From Flavobacteriales bacterium (GTDB lineage Bacteria; Bacteroidota; Bacteroidia; Flavobacteriales; Flavobacteriaceae): a stretch of 64,000 bases of DNA. The notes under the pieces are model-generated. The model worked only from the letters and a program-made list of their open reading frames with translations, did no database searches and was not told the DNA's origin. The position numbers and the translations under genes were made by a program. The stretch is from positions 186,001 through 250,000 of the forward strand of contig JACJYY010000004.1 in the NCBI GenBank assembly GCA_020635875.1, read 5' to 3'. Below, in pieces: positions 28,523 to 37,784 of this stretch; the stretch's first letter is position 1; the number at the start of each line of letters is the position of its first letter.

Positions 28523-30249
28523 TAATTCAAATCTAGTTCTTTTAAAATGGTATCAATTTTTTGATTCAATTGAGCCTCAACTTTCCCTACATTTTCTACG
28601 GCATCCAATGGTTCATTTACGCTTATATAAAACTTAATCTTAGGTTCTGTACCACTAGGTCTGGCTGCGATTTGAGTACCTTTATCTGTATAATATATCA
28701 ATACGTCAGCTTTAGGCATATCAATGGAAGAAACCTCACCTGTGATTACATTTTTAGATTCTGAATGTAAGTAATCTTCGACTTTGAGGACTTTTTCTCC
28801 CGCAATGATTTGTATTGGATTGGTACGCCAATCAATCATCATTTGTTTTATTTCTTCTGCACCTGAGATTCCTTTTTTGGTTAATGAAACCAATTTTTCT
28901 TTATAGAAACCGTATTTCACGTAACATTTAATCAATTCCTGATACATACTACTTCCGTTAGCTTTGGCGAAAGCTGCAATCTCGCAAGCCAAAAGAGTAG
29001 AAGCAACAGCGTCTTTATCCCGTACGGAATCACCTACCATAAAACCGAAACTTTCTTCGCCACCTGCCACAAACTTCAATTCTGGGAAGTCTACAATCAT
29101 TTTAGCAATCCATTTAAATCCAGTTAATCCCAATTTGCACTCAATACCAAAGGCTTTGGCCACTTTATCAACCATTGGAGTAGAAACAACCGTTGATCCA
29201 ATGAATTGTTTTCCGTCTAACTTACCGTCTTTTTGCCATTGTGTCAACAAGAAATCGCACATAAGAACCATTACTTGATTTCCATTCAGTAAAGTAAGTT
29301 CTCCTTGGTTATTTCTTACAGCAATACCTAAGCGGTCACAATCAGGATCTGTACCTACGACCATATCGGCATTTTCTTTTTCAGCTAATGCTAAAGCCAT
29401 TTTTAGGGCTTCTGGCTCTTCTGGATTAGGTGATACTACTGTCGGGAAATTGCCATCAGGTATTTTTTGTTCTTCGACTATCAATACATTTTTGTATCCA
29501 GCTGCAGCCAAAGTTTGAGGGATAGCTGTTACCGAAGTTCCGTGTAACGGAGTATAGGCAATCTTAAAATTGTCTCTGGCTTCCTTAGTGGTTTTACCAC
29601 CAGCATTTTCAACCGTTGATTGAACGAAAGCGGCATCAACTTCGCTGTCTATTAATTCGATTAAATCACTGTTAGCATTAAAGTTGACTTGACTATAGTC
29701 CAAAGCATCAATAGTTTCTACGACCTTGTCGTCATGAGGAGGAACTAATTGTCCACCATCTTGCCAATACACTTTATATCCGTTGTATTCTGGTGGATTA
29801 TGAGAGGCTGTTAGAACAATACCGCATTGACAGTTCAAGTATTTAACAGCAAAAGATAATTCTGGCGTTGGTCTCAATTTCGAAAACAGATAAACTTTGA
29901 TTCCGTTTGCCGAAAATACATCTGCCACTACTTTAGCCAAAGTATCACTGTTGTTTCTGCAATCGTAAGCAATGACAACTTTTATAGTTTCATTGGGGAA
30001 AACAGTTTTTAAATAGTTGGATAAACCTTGGGTGTTTTTTCCTAGAGTATATTTATTGATACGATTGGTTCCAACGCCCATGATTCCGCGCATACCACCC
30101 GTACCAAATTCTAGATTTTTGTAGAAACTTTCTTTCAGTTCTTCGGGGTTACTGGCAATCATTTCCTGAATTGCCTTGTGTGTATCCACATCAAACGAAG
30201 GGGTTAACCATTCGTTAGCTTTGTCCAAAATGTTTTTTTCGATGCTCAT
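28522..30249 (-). CDS. Phosphohexose mutase (phosphoglucomutase/phosphomannomutase family)
   Basis: The 575-residue alpha-D-phosphohexomutase has four recognisable motifs: the phosphoserine loop TASHNPPEYNGYKVYWQDGG, metal loop GTDPDCDRLGIAV, sugar-binding GGEESFGFMVGD, and phosphate-binding RPSGTEPKIKFYI. It interconverts sugar 1- and 6-phosphates and feeds nucleotide-sugar and glycogen synthesis. Length matches the long bacterial PGM/PMM form. It stands first in a run with the ABC exporter. Confidence 0.93.
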   Translation of the reverse strand: MSIEKNILDKANEWLTPSFDVDTHKAIQEMIASNPEELKESFYKNLEFGTGGMRGIMGVGTNRINKYTLGKNTQGLSNYLKTVFPNETIKVVIAYDCRNNSDTLAKVVADVFSANGIKVYLFSKLRPTPELSFAVKYLNCQCGIVLTASHNPPEYNGYKVYWQDGGQLVPPHDDKVVETIDALDYSQVNFNANSDLIELIDSEVDAAFVQSTVENAGGKTTKEARDNFKIAYTPLHGTSVTAIPQTLAAAGYKNVLIVEEQKIPDGNFPTVVSPNPEEPEALKMALALAEKENADMVVGTDPDCDRLGIAVRNNQGELTLLNGNQVMVLMCDFLLTQWQKDGKLDGKQFIGSTVVSTPMVDKVAKAFGIECKLGLTGFKWIAKMIVDFPELKFVAGGEESFGFMVGDSVRDKDAVASTLLACEIAAFAKANGSSMYQELIKCYVKYGFYKEKLVSLTKKGISGAEEIKQMMIDWRTNPIQIIAGEKVLKVEDYLHSESKNVITGEVSSIDMPKADVLIYYTDKGTQIAARPSGTEPKIKFYISVNEPLDAVENVGKVEAQLNQKIDTILKELDLN

Positions 30250-30261
30250 AATTTCTGTGTA

Positions 30262-31224
30262 TTAATCCAAATTGGTTTGGGAAATTATTTGATATCTATC
30301 AGTATTATTTTTTGTTCTTAAAATGATTTCACCTAAAAACCCTGCTAAGAATAATTGTGATCCAATAATCATAGCGGTTAGTGAAATATAAAACCACGGA
30401 TTATCCGTAATTAATCGGTAGGGTAAATGATTAAACAAACGATATAGTTTGATATAACCGATGTATCCAGCCGCTATAAAACCTATCGTAAACATGATTA
30501 CTCCCAACGCGCCAAACAAGTGCATTGGACGTTTGCCAAATTTGCTTAAAAAGCTAATGGTAATCAAATCCAAAAAACCATTAATGAATCGGCTTGCGCC
30601 AAATTTTGTGTTTCCGTATTTACGTGCTTGATGTTGTACTACCTTTTCGCCAACTTTAGAAAATCCAGCGTTTTTTGCCAATACAGGAATATAACGATGC
30701 ATTTCCCCTGAGACTTCTATGGATTTGATGACCTGATTTTTGTAGGCTTTTAATCCACAATTAAAATCATGTAGTTTTAATCCAGACGTACGTCTGGCAA
30801 CGGAGTTAAATAATTTGGAAGGGATGTTTTTAAAGAGTACAGAGTCGTAGCGTTTCTTTTTCCAACCAGATACTAAATCATAATTCTTTTCTTCGATGAG
30901 TTGAATTAAACCAGGAATTTCTTCAGGGCTATCCTGAAGGTCAGCATCCATAGTAATGACATATTTGCCTTGTGCTTGTTTAAATCCAGCATGTAAGGCT
31001 TGAGATTTACCAAAATTGGTCGAGAATTTTAGGCCTTTGACATTTTTATTTTCCTTGGCTAACGCTGAGATAATCGACCAAGAATTGTCCGTACTACCGT
31101 CATCAATGAATAGAATTTCGTAATCATATCCCTGTTTGTTCATCACCTCAACAATCCATTGATGTAACTCTCTCAGAGATTCTTCTTCATTTAATAAAGG
31201 AATGACGATTGAGATGTCTATCAT
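30262..31224 (-). CDS. Membrane-bound glycosyltransferase family 2 (DPM/ArnC-like)
   Basis: The 320-residue protein has the GT2 domain ISIVIPLLNEEESLRELHQW, ILFIDDGSTDNSW, VITMDADLQDSPEE (DXD-type) and the conserved LHDFNCGLKAYKNQ. Two C-terminal membrane helices follow (about 232-255 and 270-295). Homologues transfer sugars to polyprenyl phosphate. ATGA overlap with the upstream DUF4199 gene indicates coupling. Confidence 0.9.
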   Translation of the reverse strand: MIDISIVIPLLNEEESLRELHQWIVEVMNKQGYDYEILFIDDGSTDNSWSIISALAKENKNVKGLKFSTNFGKSQALHAGFKQAQGKYVITMDADLQDSPEEIPGLIQLIEEKNYDLVSGWKKKRYDSVLFKNIPSKLFNSVARRTSGLKLHDFNCGLKAYKNQVIKSIEVSGEMHRYIPVLAKNAGFSKVGEKVVQHQARKYGNTKFGASRFINGFLDLITISFLSKFGKRPMHLFGALGVIMFTIGFIAAGYIGYIKLYRLFNHLPYRLITDNPWFYISLTAMIIGSQLFLAGFLGEIILRTKNNTDRYQIISQTNLD

Positions 31225-31700
31225 TGGTTGTTGGATTTTAAAAAATTACTGGTAACCAATGAGATGATAAAACCTAAAAGGATAAAACGAATGATTGAAA
31301 TAAAAATCCCAATAGGGTTATCACTAAATTGATACTCTTGGGGAGAATCTGAGTTTTTTTGAGAGACTTCAAAGACTAGTTTTTGGTATTCGGGATTAAT
31401 GTAAGTATCATGAATATATGATCCGATTGAATATAAGCTACCTATGACTAACATGATTATTAATCCAATTTTTAACCCATCCTCAATGGTTAAAAGGTTA
31501 TTGTTTTCGGTTTTATATTTTTTGGTAATTAATATAATAAATACCACTTCTAAAACTAAGCATAATAAAAAAGAAAATCTATATACAAGAATGTTCTCAA
31601 ACCCGAGTTTAGCTATGAAGTCTATGATTACTCGAATAACTGCCGCACCAAAGGCAAAGGGTAATACAAAGCTTTGTAGGCTTTTGTGAGTTGTTGTCAT
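31221..31700 (-). CDS. DUF4199 membrane protein
   Basis: The protein has four predicted membrane helices, with the typical DUF4199 layout SFVLPFAFGAAVIRVIIDFI, VLEVVFIILITKKYK, EDGLKIGLIIMLVIGSLYS and a final helix near the C-terminus. I chose the ATG at 31700; a GTG at 31724 would add eight residues. DUF4199 genes commonly precede GT2 genes in flavobacteria. Function is unknown. Confidence 0.82.
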   Translation of the reverse strand: MTTTHKSLQSFVLPFAFGAAVIRVIIDFIAKLGFENILVYRFSFLLCLVLEVVFIILITKKYKTENNNLLTIEDGLKIGLIIMLVIGSLYSIGSYIHDTYINPEYQKLVFEVSQKNSDSPQEYQFSDNPIGIFISIIRFILLGFIISLVTSNFLKSNNQ

Positions 31701-31751
31701 TATTTTGTTTAAAATCGAAAACACAAATATACTAATTAACTATGGCTTAGA

Positions 31752-32201
31752 TTATAATATTTGATCTGTATGTTCTTTCGTTTTTACTTTGTCAATTATC
31801 TGTTCAATGATTCCTTTTTCGTCAATAACGAAAGTTACTCTATGAATACCATCAAATTCACGTCCCATAAACTTTTTAGGTCCCCACACACCAAAGGCAT
31901 TGATAAACGTTTTGTCCTCATCTGCTACTAACGGAAAAGGAAAATTATACTTGGATTGGAAATTTTTCTGACGGGCAGGACTGTCTGTGCTAACGCCTAT
32001 AATAGCGTAATTTTGACTGGTAAAGCGGTCGTAATTTTCACTTAAATTGCAAGCCTCAGCAGTACAGCCTGGAGTATTGGCTTTTGGATAAAAGAAAACG
32101 ACTAGTTTCTTTCCTAAAAAATTGGCAATTGCTATTGGGCTTTCGTCTTGATCTATTCCGGCTACTTGAGGAGCTTGGTCTCCAACTTTTAGTGAAGTCA
32201 T
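31752..32201 (-). CDS. bcp: Thioredoxin-dependent peroxiredoxin, BCP/PrxQ type
   Basis: The 149-residue protein has FYPKANTPGCTAEACNLSENY, which carries the peroxidatic Cys (TPGCT) and a resolving Cys five residues later, as in PrxQ. The conserved Arg is in ...HRVTFVIDEKG. It reduces hydrogen and organic peroxides using thioredoxin. It is divergent from nth across 37 bases. Confidence 0.93.
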   Translation of the reverse strand: MTSLKVGDQAPQVAGIDQDESPIAIANFLGKKLVVFFYPKANTPGCTAEACNLSENYDRFTSQNYAIIGVSTDSPARQKNFQSKYNFPFPLVADEDKTFINAFGVWGPKKFMGREFDGIHRVTFVIDEKGIIEQIIDKVKTKEHTDQIL

Positions 32202-32238
32202 AATTGTCTATATTTGTTTGACCTCAAAAATACGTAAA

Positions 32239-32874
32239 ATGAATAAGAAGGATAAAGTCGAATTTGTAATAAAAACGTTAAATGATTTATATCCCGAAAT
32301 TCCGATTCCTTTAGATCATAAAGATCCTTATACTTTACTCGTTGCCGTTTTACTTTCGGCACAATGTACTGACGTTAGAGTGAATCAGATTACACCTCTT
32401 TTGTTTGCCAAAGCGGATAATCCGTACGATATGGTCAAACTATCTGTGGAAGAAATCAAAGCCATTATCAAGCCTTGTGGTTTATCTCCAATGAAATCAA
32501 AAGGAATTTATGGTTTGTCACAAATTTTAATTGAAAAATACAATGGAGAAGTGCCATGTGATTTTGAGGCTCTCGAAGAATTACCTGCCGTAGGGCATAA
32601 AACAGCTAGTGTAGTGATGTCTCAGGCTTTTGGCGTCCCAGCCTTTCCTGTAGACACGCATATTCATCGTTTAATGTATCGTTGGGGTTTATCGAATGGA
32701 AAGAATGTGCAGCAAACGGAAAAAGACGCTAAACGATTATTCCCAAAAGAATTATGGAATGATCTCCATCTTCAAATTATTTGGTACGGTAGAGAATATT
32801 CTCCAGCCCGTGGATGGAATTTAGAAAAGGATGTTATAACTAAGACAGTAGGGAGGAGGTCTATTCTTCCTTAA
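32239..32874 (+). CDS. nth: Endonuclease III-like DNA glycosylase lacking the Fe-S cysteines
   Basis: The ATG at 32239 is preferred over a TTG seven codons upstream. The helix-hairpin-helix LPAVGHKTASVVM contains the catalytic Lys, and FPVDTHIHRL carries the catalytic Asp. The core LLVAVLLSAQCTDVRVNQ is typical of Nth. The 211-residue chain ends in EYSPARGWNLEKDVITK and has none of the four C-terminal cysteines that bind a [4Fe-4S] cluster in E. coli Nth. It should remove oxidised pyrimidines from DNA and cut at abasic sites. The end overlaps the convergent gene by 4 bases. Confidence 0.9.
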   Translation: MNKKDKVEFVIKTLNDLYPEIPIPLDHKDPYTLLVAVLLSAQCTDVRVNQITPLLFAKADNPYDMVKLSVEEIKAIIKPCGLSPMKSKGIYGLSQILIEKYNGEVPCDFEALEELPAVGHKTASVVMSQAFGVPAFPVDTHIHRLMYRWGLSNGKNVQQTEKDAKRLFPKELWNDLHLQIIWYGREYSPARGWNLEKDVITKTVGRRSILP

Positions 32875-33548
32875 TTCGTATCTTCCTTTGATTTATAAAA
32901 ATTAAAGTTCAATTTTACATTCGTTAAAAAGTAGGGTACTATTGCACTTCCAGGGCTTTCGTTAAGTGTATCTATATCAATAAATAGAATATCGTCTTCA
33001 TAATTGTTTTCTCTTAATTCAAAAACATGATGTTTAACAATTCGATATTTTAGCCCAATCCCACTAACAAACTCAATATCAAACAACTTCGAAAAAGGTA
33101 ATTTAAAGCCATAAAGTATAGCTGCCTTGAAATGCTTTATTGAAATGGAAGAAGCAGTATATTCATAGTCCTTTCCTTCATAATAGAAGTCACCGTAATC
33201 GCGATTATAATTAATCGGAGTATACGAAATATTAAAACCATAAAATTGTTTTACTCTATTATTTTTTCTGTAGTATTTTAAACCAAGTCTAGATCTAAAA
33301 TAACTAGAGTTTTTTTTAAAATCAGTGTCGGAACCGTCATAACTTCCTGTAGCGATGTGAGATTTAAAACCATGATTATACTCAATACCAAATTTTCCGA
33401 ATTTGTATTCAATTTCAAATGGTAATGTAGGAATGTCCGGGTGTTTGAGGTTTTGTGGAATAATTTTCAAACTCCATTCACTTTGACCAAAAATTGATGA
33501 AATAGAGAAAAAAGCTAAAAGAGGAACTAAAAAAATGGTTTTTTGCAT
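32871..33548 (-). CDS. Exported beta-rich protein, tandem paralogue A
   Basis: The 225-residue protein has a signal peptide (to SIFGQ) followed by WSLKIIPQNLKHPDIPTLPF and EIEYKFGKFGIEYNHGF. Alternating strands run through the rest, including FKAAILYGFKLPFSK and a final NVKLNFNFY strand. This looks like a small outer-membrane barrel. It is about half identical by eye to the neighbouring gene 33561-34262, so the two are a tandem duplication. No family name was recognised. Confidence 0.72.
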   Translation of the reverse strand: MQKTIFLVPLLAFFSISSIFGQSEWSLKIIPQNLKHPDIPTLPFEIEYKFGKFGIEYNHGFKSHIATGSYDGSDTDFKKNSSYFRSRLGLKYYRKNNRVKQFYGFNISYTPINYNRDYGDFYYEGKDYEYTASSISIKHFKAAILYGFKLPFSKLFDIEFVSGIGLKYRIVKHHVFELRENNYEDDILFIDIDTLNESPGSAIVPYFLTNVKLNFNFYKSKEDTN

Positions 33549-33560
33549 TGGAGAGTAAGT

Positions 33561-34262
33561 CTAATCGTTGGTGGATTTTTCTTTATTTTTTGAATTATAA
33601 ATTCTGAAATTGAATTTGACATTCATAAGTACATACGGAACAAAAGCATCTCCAGGATTCTCAATTAATGTAGGACCATAATTTCTTCCAGTCCAACTAT
33701 TTGAATCTTCTGGTAAAATTATTTTTAATCCTAAGGAGTTATGATAAACATGTCTATATTTTATTCCTAGACCACTAACAACTTCAATATCAGTAATTTT
33801 ATATATGGGGAATTTAAAACCATACAGTAAAGCAATTTTATAATGTTTAATAGCAATATCGGATGATTGGTATGCGTAATAATCACCTTTATAGTAAAAT
33901 TCATCATTATGCCTCGTAAAACTAATAGGAGTGTACGAAATATTTAACCCAATAAATTGTTTGATGTTTAAATCTCTTCGGTAATACTTAAAACCTAAAC
34001 GACTTCTGAAATAATTGAAGTTTATTTTAGTGATAATTTCGTTCATATCCATATCTAAGTCAGGTGATGGATTGTATTGAAACCCATGATTGTATTCAAT
34101 ACCAAATTTCCTGTATTTATATTCAATTTCGAATGGTATTGTCGGAATATCTGGGTGTTGCGTGTTTTGAGGAATTACCTTTATACTAATCTCTTTTTGG
34201 CTAAAGCCTGATGAAAAGAAAAGAAAAAAGAGTATTGAAAAGTAAAAGTGAGTTTTTTGCAT
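33561..34262 (-). CDS. Exported beta-rich protein, tandem paralogue B
   Basis: The 233-residue protein has a signal peptide to SGFSQ and then ISIKVIPQNTQHPDIPTIPF and EIEYKYRKFGIEYNHGFQ, sharing most of these words with its downstream neighbour. Strands such as YKIALLYGFKFPIYK and VLMNVKFNFRIY suggest an outer-membrane barrel. The 12-base gap suggests cotranscription of the pair. Function unknown. Confidence 0.72.
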   Translation of the reverse strand: MQKTHFYFSILFFLFFSSGFSQKEISIKVIPQNTQHPDIPTIPFEIEYKYRKFGIEYNHGFQYNPSPDLDMDMNEIITKINFNYFRSRLGFKYYRRDLNIKQFIGLNISYTPISFTRHNDEFYYKGDYYAYQSSDIAIKHYKIALLYGFKFPIYKITDIEVVSGLGIKYRHVYHNSLGLKIILPEDSNSWTGRNYGPTLIENPGDAFVPYVLMNVKFNFRIYNSKNKEKSTND

Positions 34263-34292
34263 GGGTTGGGTTGGGTACAGAGAAAGAAACTA

Positions 34293-35234
34293 TCACTCAA
34301 ACTCAGATTCCGTAAAGAAAATACGTTTGATTAAGATACCTAGTGAACGTTGACTAATAGCAGCAATAAAATTTCTGTCGTTAGACAAAGTGGGCTCAAA
34401 GTCCTGTGCATTAAAAAATAAATAACGCTCATTTAACTCGAGGTCAACTACTCCTGTTGCTGGACCTGGAAAAGTGGTAAATAACTCATTATCTACTAAA
34501 AACATACGTGTAGCAAACAACTTACGGTTGTAAATTTTCTTTACCGTTTGTTCTTCGTAATCCAATAGATACACATTGTTTAGGGATTTTAAAAGTAACT
34601 TTTTGCCTTCAAACTGCATGGCTTCGATAGGAAATTCTACCGTATAGAAAGGAGTAACTTCACCCGTATTAATATTTAGTTTAAGAATGTTTTTGGAATC
34701 ACCAGCCTTAAGAAATAACATGTGTTGGTTGTCGATAAAATCAAACAATTGAACTTGTCCTTTATAAACAATCCGAGTTTTTTTATGCTCAAAATCATAT
34801 ACCCTAATATCGTGGTCAAAGAAATTATTTGGACTGTACTTAAAGTTGGTTTGATAAGCTACCATGTTACTGTTAGGTAAGCATATAGGGTAATTTACTT
34901 CACGTTCTCGTTCAAATGTGATTTGTTTTACAGGAGAAGGAATAGTGGGATCTAAAAGGTAATTAGCTACAAAGAAATTTTCTTGAATTTCTGTCAGTTC
35001 TAATTTATCAATTGGAATTTCAAAAAGATTAATTGTTCCTGAGGAGGGCGTGATAAAAAAAATTCTTTTGTCATCAGCAGACCAATCAATCCACGAGATG
35101 TGTTCTGATCTAGTAATCAGGCAAACGTCATCAGCATCCGTTTGATAGATGTACTTAGGGGATTTTTTATTGGATTGTCCATAAGAACAAAAAACCAATA
35201 GCAAAGTCAATATGGTAACAATGTGTAGTTTCAT
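34293..35234 (-). CDS. Exported TolB-like beta-propeller protein
   Basis: The 313-residue protein has a signal peptide (to CSYGQ). Repeated propeller blades follow: HISWIDWSADDKRIFFITPS, EVNYPICLPNSNMVAYQ, DIRVYDFEHKKTRIVYKGQV and KLNINTGEVTPFYTVEFPI. These resemble WD40/TolB-type PD40 repeats. It ends after about five blades. It is likely periplasmic and a binding protein rather than an enzyme. It lies 30 bases upstream of the paired barrel genes on the same strand. Confidence 0.72.
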   Translation of the reverse strand: MKLHIVTILTLLLVFCSYGQSNKKSPKYIYQTDADDVCLITRSEHISWIDWSADDKRIFFITPSSGTINLFEIPIDKLELTEIQENFFVANYLLDPTIPSPVKQITFEREREVNYPICLPNSNMVAYQTNFKYSPNNFFDHDIRVYDFEHKKTRIVYKGQVQLFDFIDNQHMLFLKAGDSKNILKLNINTGEVTPFYTVEFPIEAMQFEGKKLLLKSLNNVYLLDYEEQTVKKIYNRKLFATRMFLVDNELFTTFPGPATGVVDLELNERYLFFNAQDFEPTLSNDRNFIAAISQRSLGILIKRIFFTESEFE

Positions 35235-35299
35235 GACGCCAACAAAGTTAATTTTTTATCTAATTATTATAGGCTTTATTTATTAACAGTTTGCTGATA

Positions 35300-35827
35300 T
35301 TATTTTAGTACACAAGTGATGTCGATTTTGACCGTATCACTGACCATAAATCGACTGGTGTCGTTACCTAAATTATAGTCAAATCGATTGATAGAAAAGG
35401 TACCTTTGATGACTTTGTTTTCTTGGTATAGCTCTATAATTACAGGCTTGGTAATGCCATGTAAGGATAGGTTTCCTTCTACGACATACGTGTTGATTTT
35501 TTTTGTGATTTTGTGAGAAACAATACAGATATTGGGATATTTTTCAATCTCAAAAAAACCTCCTTTTCGTAAATTTTCATCTCTCTTAGTGTTGTTTGTG
35601 TTGATAGTTTTTACCGCTAGACAGATATCCAAAATGGGGTTTCTGGGTAAATCAGGTGAGAGTAATACGGTTCCTGTCATTTGGGACAAACTACCCTTTA
35701 CAGCATTAAATCCCATGTTTTTTACTTCAAAGCTAACATAGGAAAGAGAAGAGTCGACATTCTGAGCTGTGAGGATACAACTAAACAACAGAAGAACAAC
35801 ATAAACGAATAGTTTTTTTATCAGCAT
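35300..35827 (-). CDS. YceI-family lipocalin-like periplasmic protein
   Basis: The signal peptide ends at LTAQ, about residue 22. The YceI core follows: VDSSLSYVSFEVKNMGFNAVKGSLSQMTG, FFEIEKYPNICIVSHKI, VVEGNLSLHGITKPVIIEL and KGTFSINRFDYNLG. YceI proteins bind isoprenoids or amphiphiles in a barrel; the ligand here is unknown. Length (175) is normal. Confidence 0.9.
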   Translation of the reverse strand: MLIKKLFVYVVLLLFSCILTAQNVDSSLSYVSFEVKNMGFNAVKGSLSQMTGTVLLSPDLPRNPILDICLAVKTINTNNTKRDENLRKGGFFEIEKYPNICIVSHKITKKINTYVVEGNLSLHGITKPVIIELYQENKVIKGTFSINRFDYNLGNDTSRFMVSDTVKIDITCVLK

Positions 35828-35881
35828 AGGCTAAGTATGGTTCATATAAAAGCAAGAAAACTTAGTTGTTCTATTTTTTAA

Positions 35882-36508
35882 TTAATCCAGATGGTAAATT
35901 TCCATTACGTTCTCTAAAATTTTATTGAAGTCGATTTTTAAATCAATCAGTTTTCCTGAATGAATATCGAATACCCATCCGTGGACAGAAATACCACGGT
36001 CTCTGTAGGCTCTTTGCACTTCAGCCGTTTTGATGACGTTAATGCACTGTTCTTGTACATTTAGTTCTACTAGTCTCTTGTATTTTTGTTCTTCATCTTG
36101 TATTTTGTTGAGCTCTTCCTTATGAATCCTGTATACATCTCGGATGTTTCTTAACCATGGATTAAGTATTCCTAAATCTTGGGATTGCATGGCTGCTTTT
36201 ACTCCACCACAATTGTAATGTCCGCAAACTACGACGTGATTTACCTTTAAATGAAGTACTGCGAAGTCAATCACAGACATGACATTTAAATCTGTATTAG
36301 GAACCATATTAGCGATGTTACGATGTACAAAAGCCTCTCCTGGTGAAATACCCATAAGTTCTTCGGCTGTTACACGGCTGTCAGAACAACCTATATAAAG
36401 AATATCGGGACTTTGTCCTTCGACTAGATTTTTGAAATAGTCAGCATCTATATTTAGTTTACTTTGAACCCAATTTTGATTGTTTTCGAATATCTTTTGA
36501 ATGTCCAT
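35882..36508 (-). CDS. Beta-class carbonic anhydrase
   Basis: Zinc ligands and active-site dyad are visible in YIGCSDSRVTAEEL (Cys, Asp-Arg) and VVCGHYNCGGVKAAM (His, Cys), with AFVHRNIANMV between them. The ATG at 36508 (MDIQKIFENN) is preferred over one eight codons upstream because family members start there. It interconverts CO2 and bicarbonate in the cytoplasm. It is divergent from the oxygenase gene. Confidence 0.94.
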   Translation of the reverse strand: MDIQKIFENNQNWVQSKLNIDADYFKNLVEGQSPDILYIGCSDSRVTAEELMGISPGEAFVHRNIANMVPNTDLNVMSVIDFAVLHLKVNHVVVCGHYNCGGVKAAMQSQDLGILNPWLRNIRDVYRIHKEELNKIQDEEQKYKRLVELNVQEQCINVIKTAEVQRAYRDRGISVHGWVFDIHSGKLIDLKIDFNKILENVMEIYHLD

Positions 36509-36737
36509 ATATTGATTTTTTGTATATAGCATAAAAGTTCTATACTATATACAGGTTTATAAAATTTGGCCTAAATATAAGTAATATAAATTGGTTCACG
36601 GAAATAGAATAGACAATGTGAATTATCTCGTTGAAGGATTTATTTTTTTGATTTTTCTACTAACAAATGAATTACATTTGCTCACTTTTTTTGATGAATT
36701 GGAAAATTACCATAAGCAGGAGGATTGGTTGTCTTGG

Positions 36738-37328
36738 ATGGACGAACTATCTTTAAATGATTACGTTATTGTCGATAATTTTTTAGATGTTCACGGACTG
36801 AACACGATTCAATCTTTTTTTCAATCTCATCTGGATAGTTTTACCAAAGCAGGAATTGGAGCGTTGGGCGATAATGTTATTCGTCAGGATATACGTGGAG
36901 ATTATACCTTTTGGCTTGACCGAAAAAGAGATACAGCTTTAGATGATTTCTGGAATTTAGTGGATGAGACGATGTATGTATACAATCGGTATTGCTTTCT
37001 TGGTTTATCAGGGTATGAATTTCATCTGGCTCATTATCCCAAAGGTGGGCACTATGACAAACACTTAGATCAATTTAATAATAGAAATAATCGTACCATT
37101 AGCATGGTTATGTATTTGAATAGAAATTGGCAAAAAGGAGATGGGGGAGAGTTAGAGATTTTCTTGAAAGACGGGACGTCTTTACTGGTAGAGCCTATAG
37201 AGGCAAGATGTGTGATGTTTAAAAGTGCAGTAGTGCCACATGGCGTACGAGCATCTAATAAGCCTCGATACAGTTTAACGGGCTGGTTGTTGCACTATCC
37301 GTCTGCAGTAGGTAAATTTTTGGGTTAG
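36738..37328 (+). CDS. 2-oxoglutarate/Fe(II)-dependent oxygenase (prolyl-4-hydroxylase-like)
   Basis: Iron ligands fit GGHYDKHLDQF (HxD) and VVPHGVRAS (distal His), with the 2-oxoglutarate-binding Arg in RYSLTGWLLHYP. The core GYEFHLAHYPKGG and ISMVMYLNRNWQKGDGGELEIF is typical of the P4Hc domain. The ATG at 36738 has AGGAGG 14 bases upstream and gives about 196 residues, the family's usual size. Upstream codons could extend the frame to a TTG at 36591 but code for atypical hydrophobic residues. Substrate is unknown. Confidence 0.83.
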   Translation: MDELSLNDYVIVDNFLDVHGLNTIQSFFQSHLDSFTKAGIGALGDNVIRQDIRGDYTFWLDRKRDTALDDFWNLVDETMYVYNRYCFLGLSGYEFHLAHYPKGGHYDKHLDQFNNRNNRTISMVMYLNRNWQKGDGGELEIFLKDGTSLLVEPIEARCVMFKSAVVPHGVRASNKPRYSLTGWLLHYPSAVGKFLG

Positions 37329-37784
37329 TATATATTGTAGTGCCGAATAATGAAAATTCTTATTTAAAAAGATTTCCTGATGGTACTGTAATAAAAATAG
37401 AATGATTGTAATATACAGCAAGTCTACATAATTTATTAGGTTATTTCGCTAAACCATATGTTTGTACTATAATGTCCTGCGTTATGTAACTTTGCTTTGG
37501 AAAAAGCGTTTTCCTAAGCACTTCACTTTATAGATTTTTTTCTTCACGAATTTTCTTAGCGATTTAATGGAATATTCTTTTTGCTGAAAGGGCAGAAGGA
37601 GTGGGGGCAAAATGTGTATGGAATGGTTTAAAACCACAAATTCATTTTGTTAATAAAAACACTCAAAAATATTTTTTTGAAAATAAAAAATTAATGTTTT
37701 GTGAATTTCGGGCAATTGTTATATAATTGAAATTATCCCTTAAAAATCTAATATTCAGTAGAGTATAATTTTAATTTAATAATC
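37329..37784. other. Non-coding spacer that opens the accessory region
   Basis: No gene is supported in these 456 bases. The middle (37412-37500) is a repeat shared with 40.0-40.5 kb and is listed separately. The stretch just before the next gene (37660-37784) is very A/T-rich and probably holds its promoter. Confidence 0.6.
37412..37500. repeat. Accessory-region repeat, copy A (attC-like half-site)
   Basis: Two parts match the copy at 40 kb. CAGCAAGTCTACATAATTTA (from 37416) matches CAGCAGGTCTACAGAATTTA (from 40014). The segment from ATATGTTTG (37456) through CTATAATG and CTGCGTTATGT to GCTTTGG (37500) matches 40422-40467 at about three bases in four. The right end GTTATGT is close to, but not an exact match for, the integron core consensus GTTRRRY. 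The 5' palindrome arm seen in the other copies is mostly absent. Confidence 0.6.
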
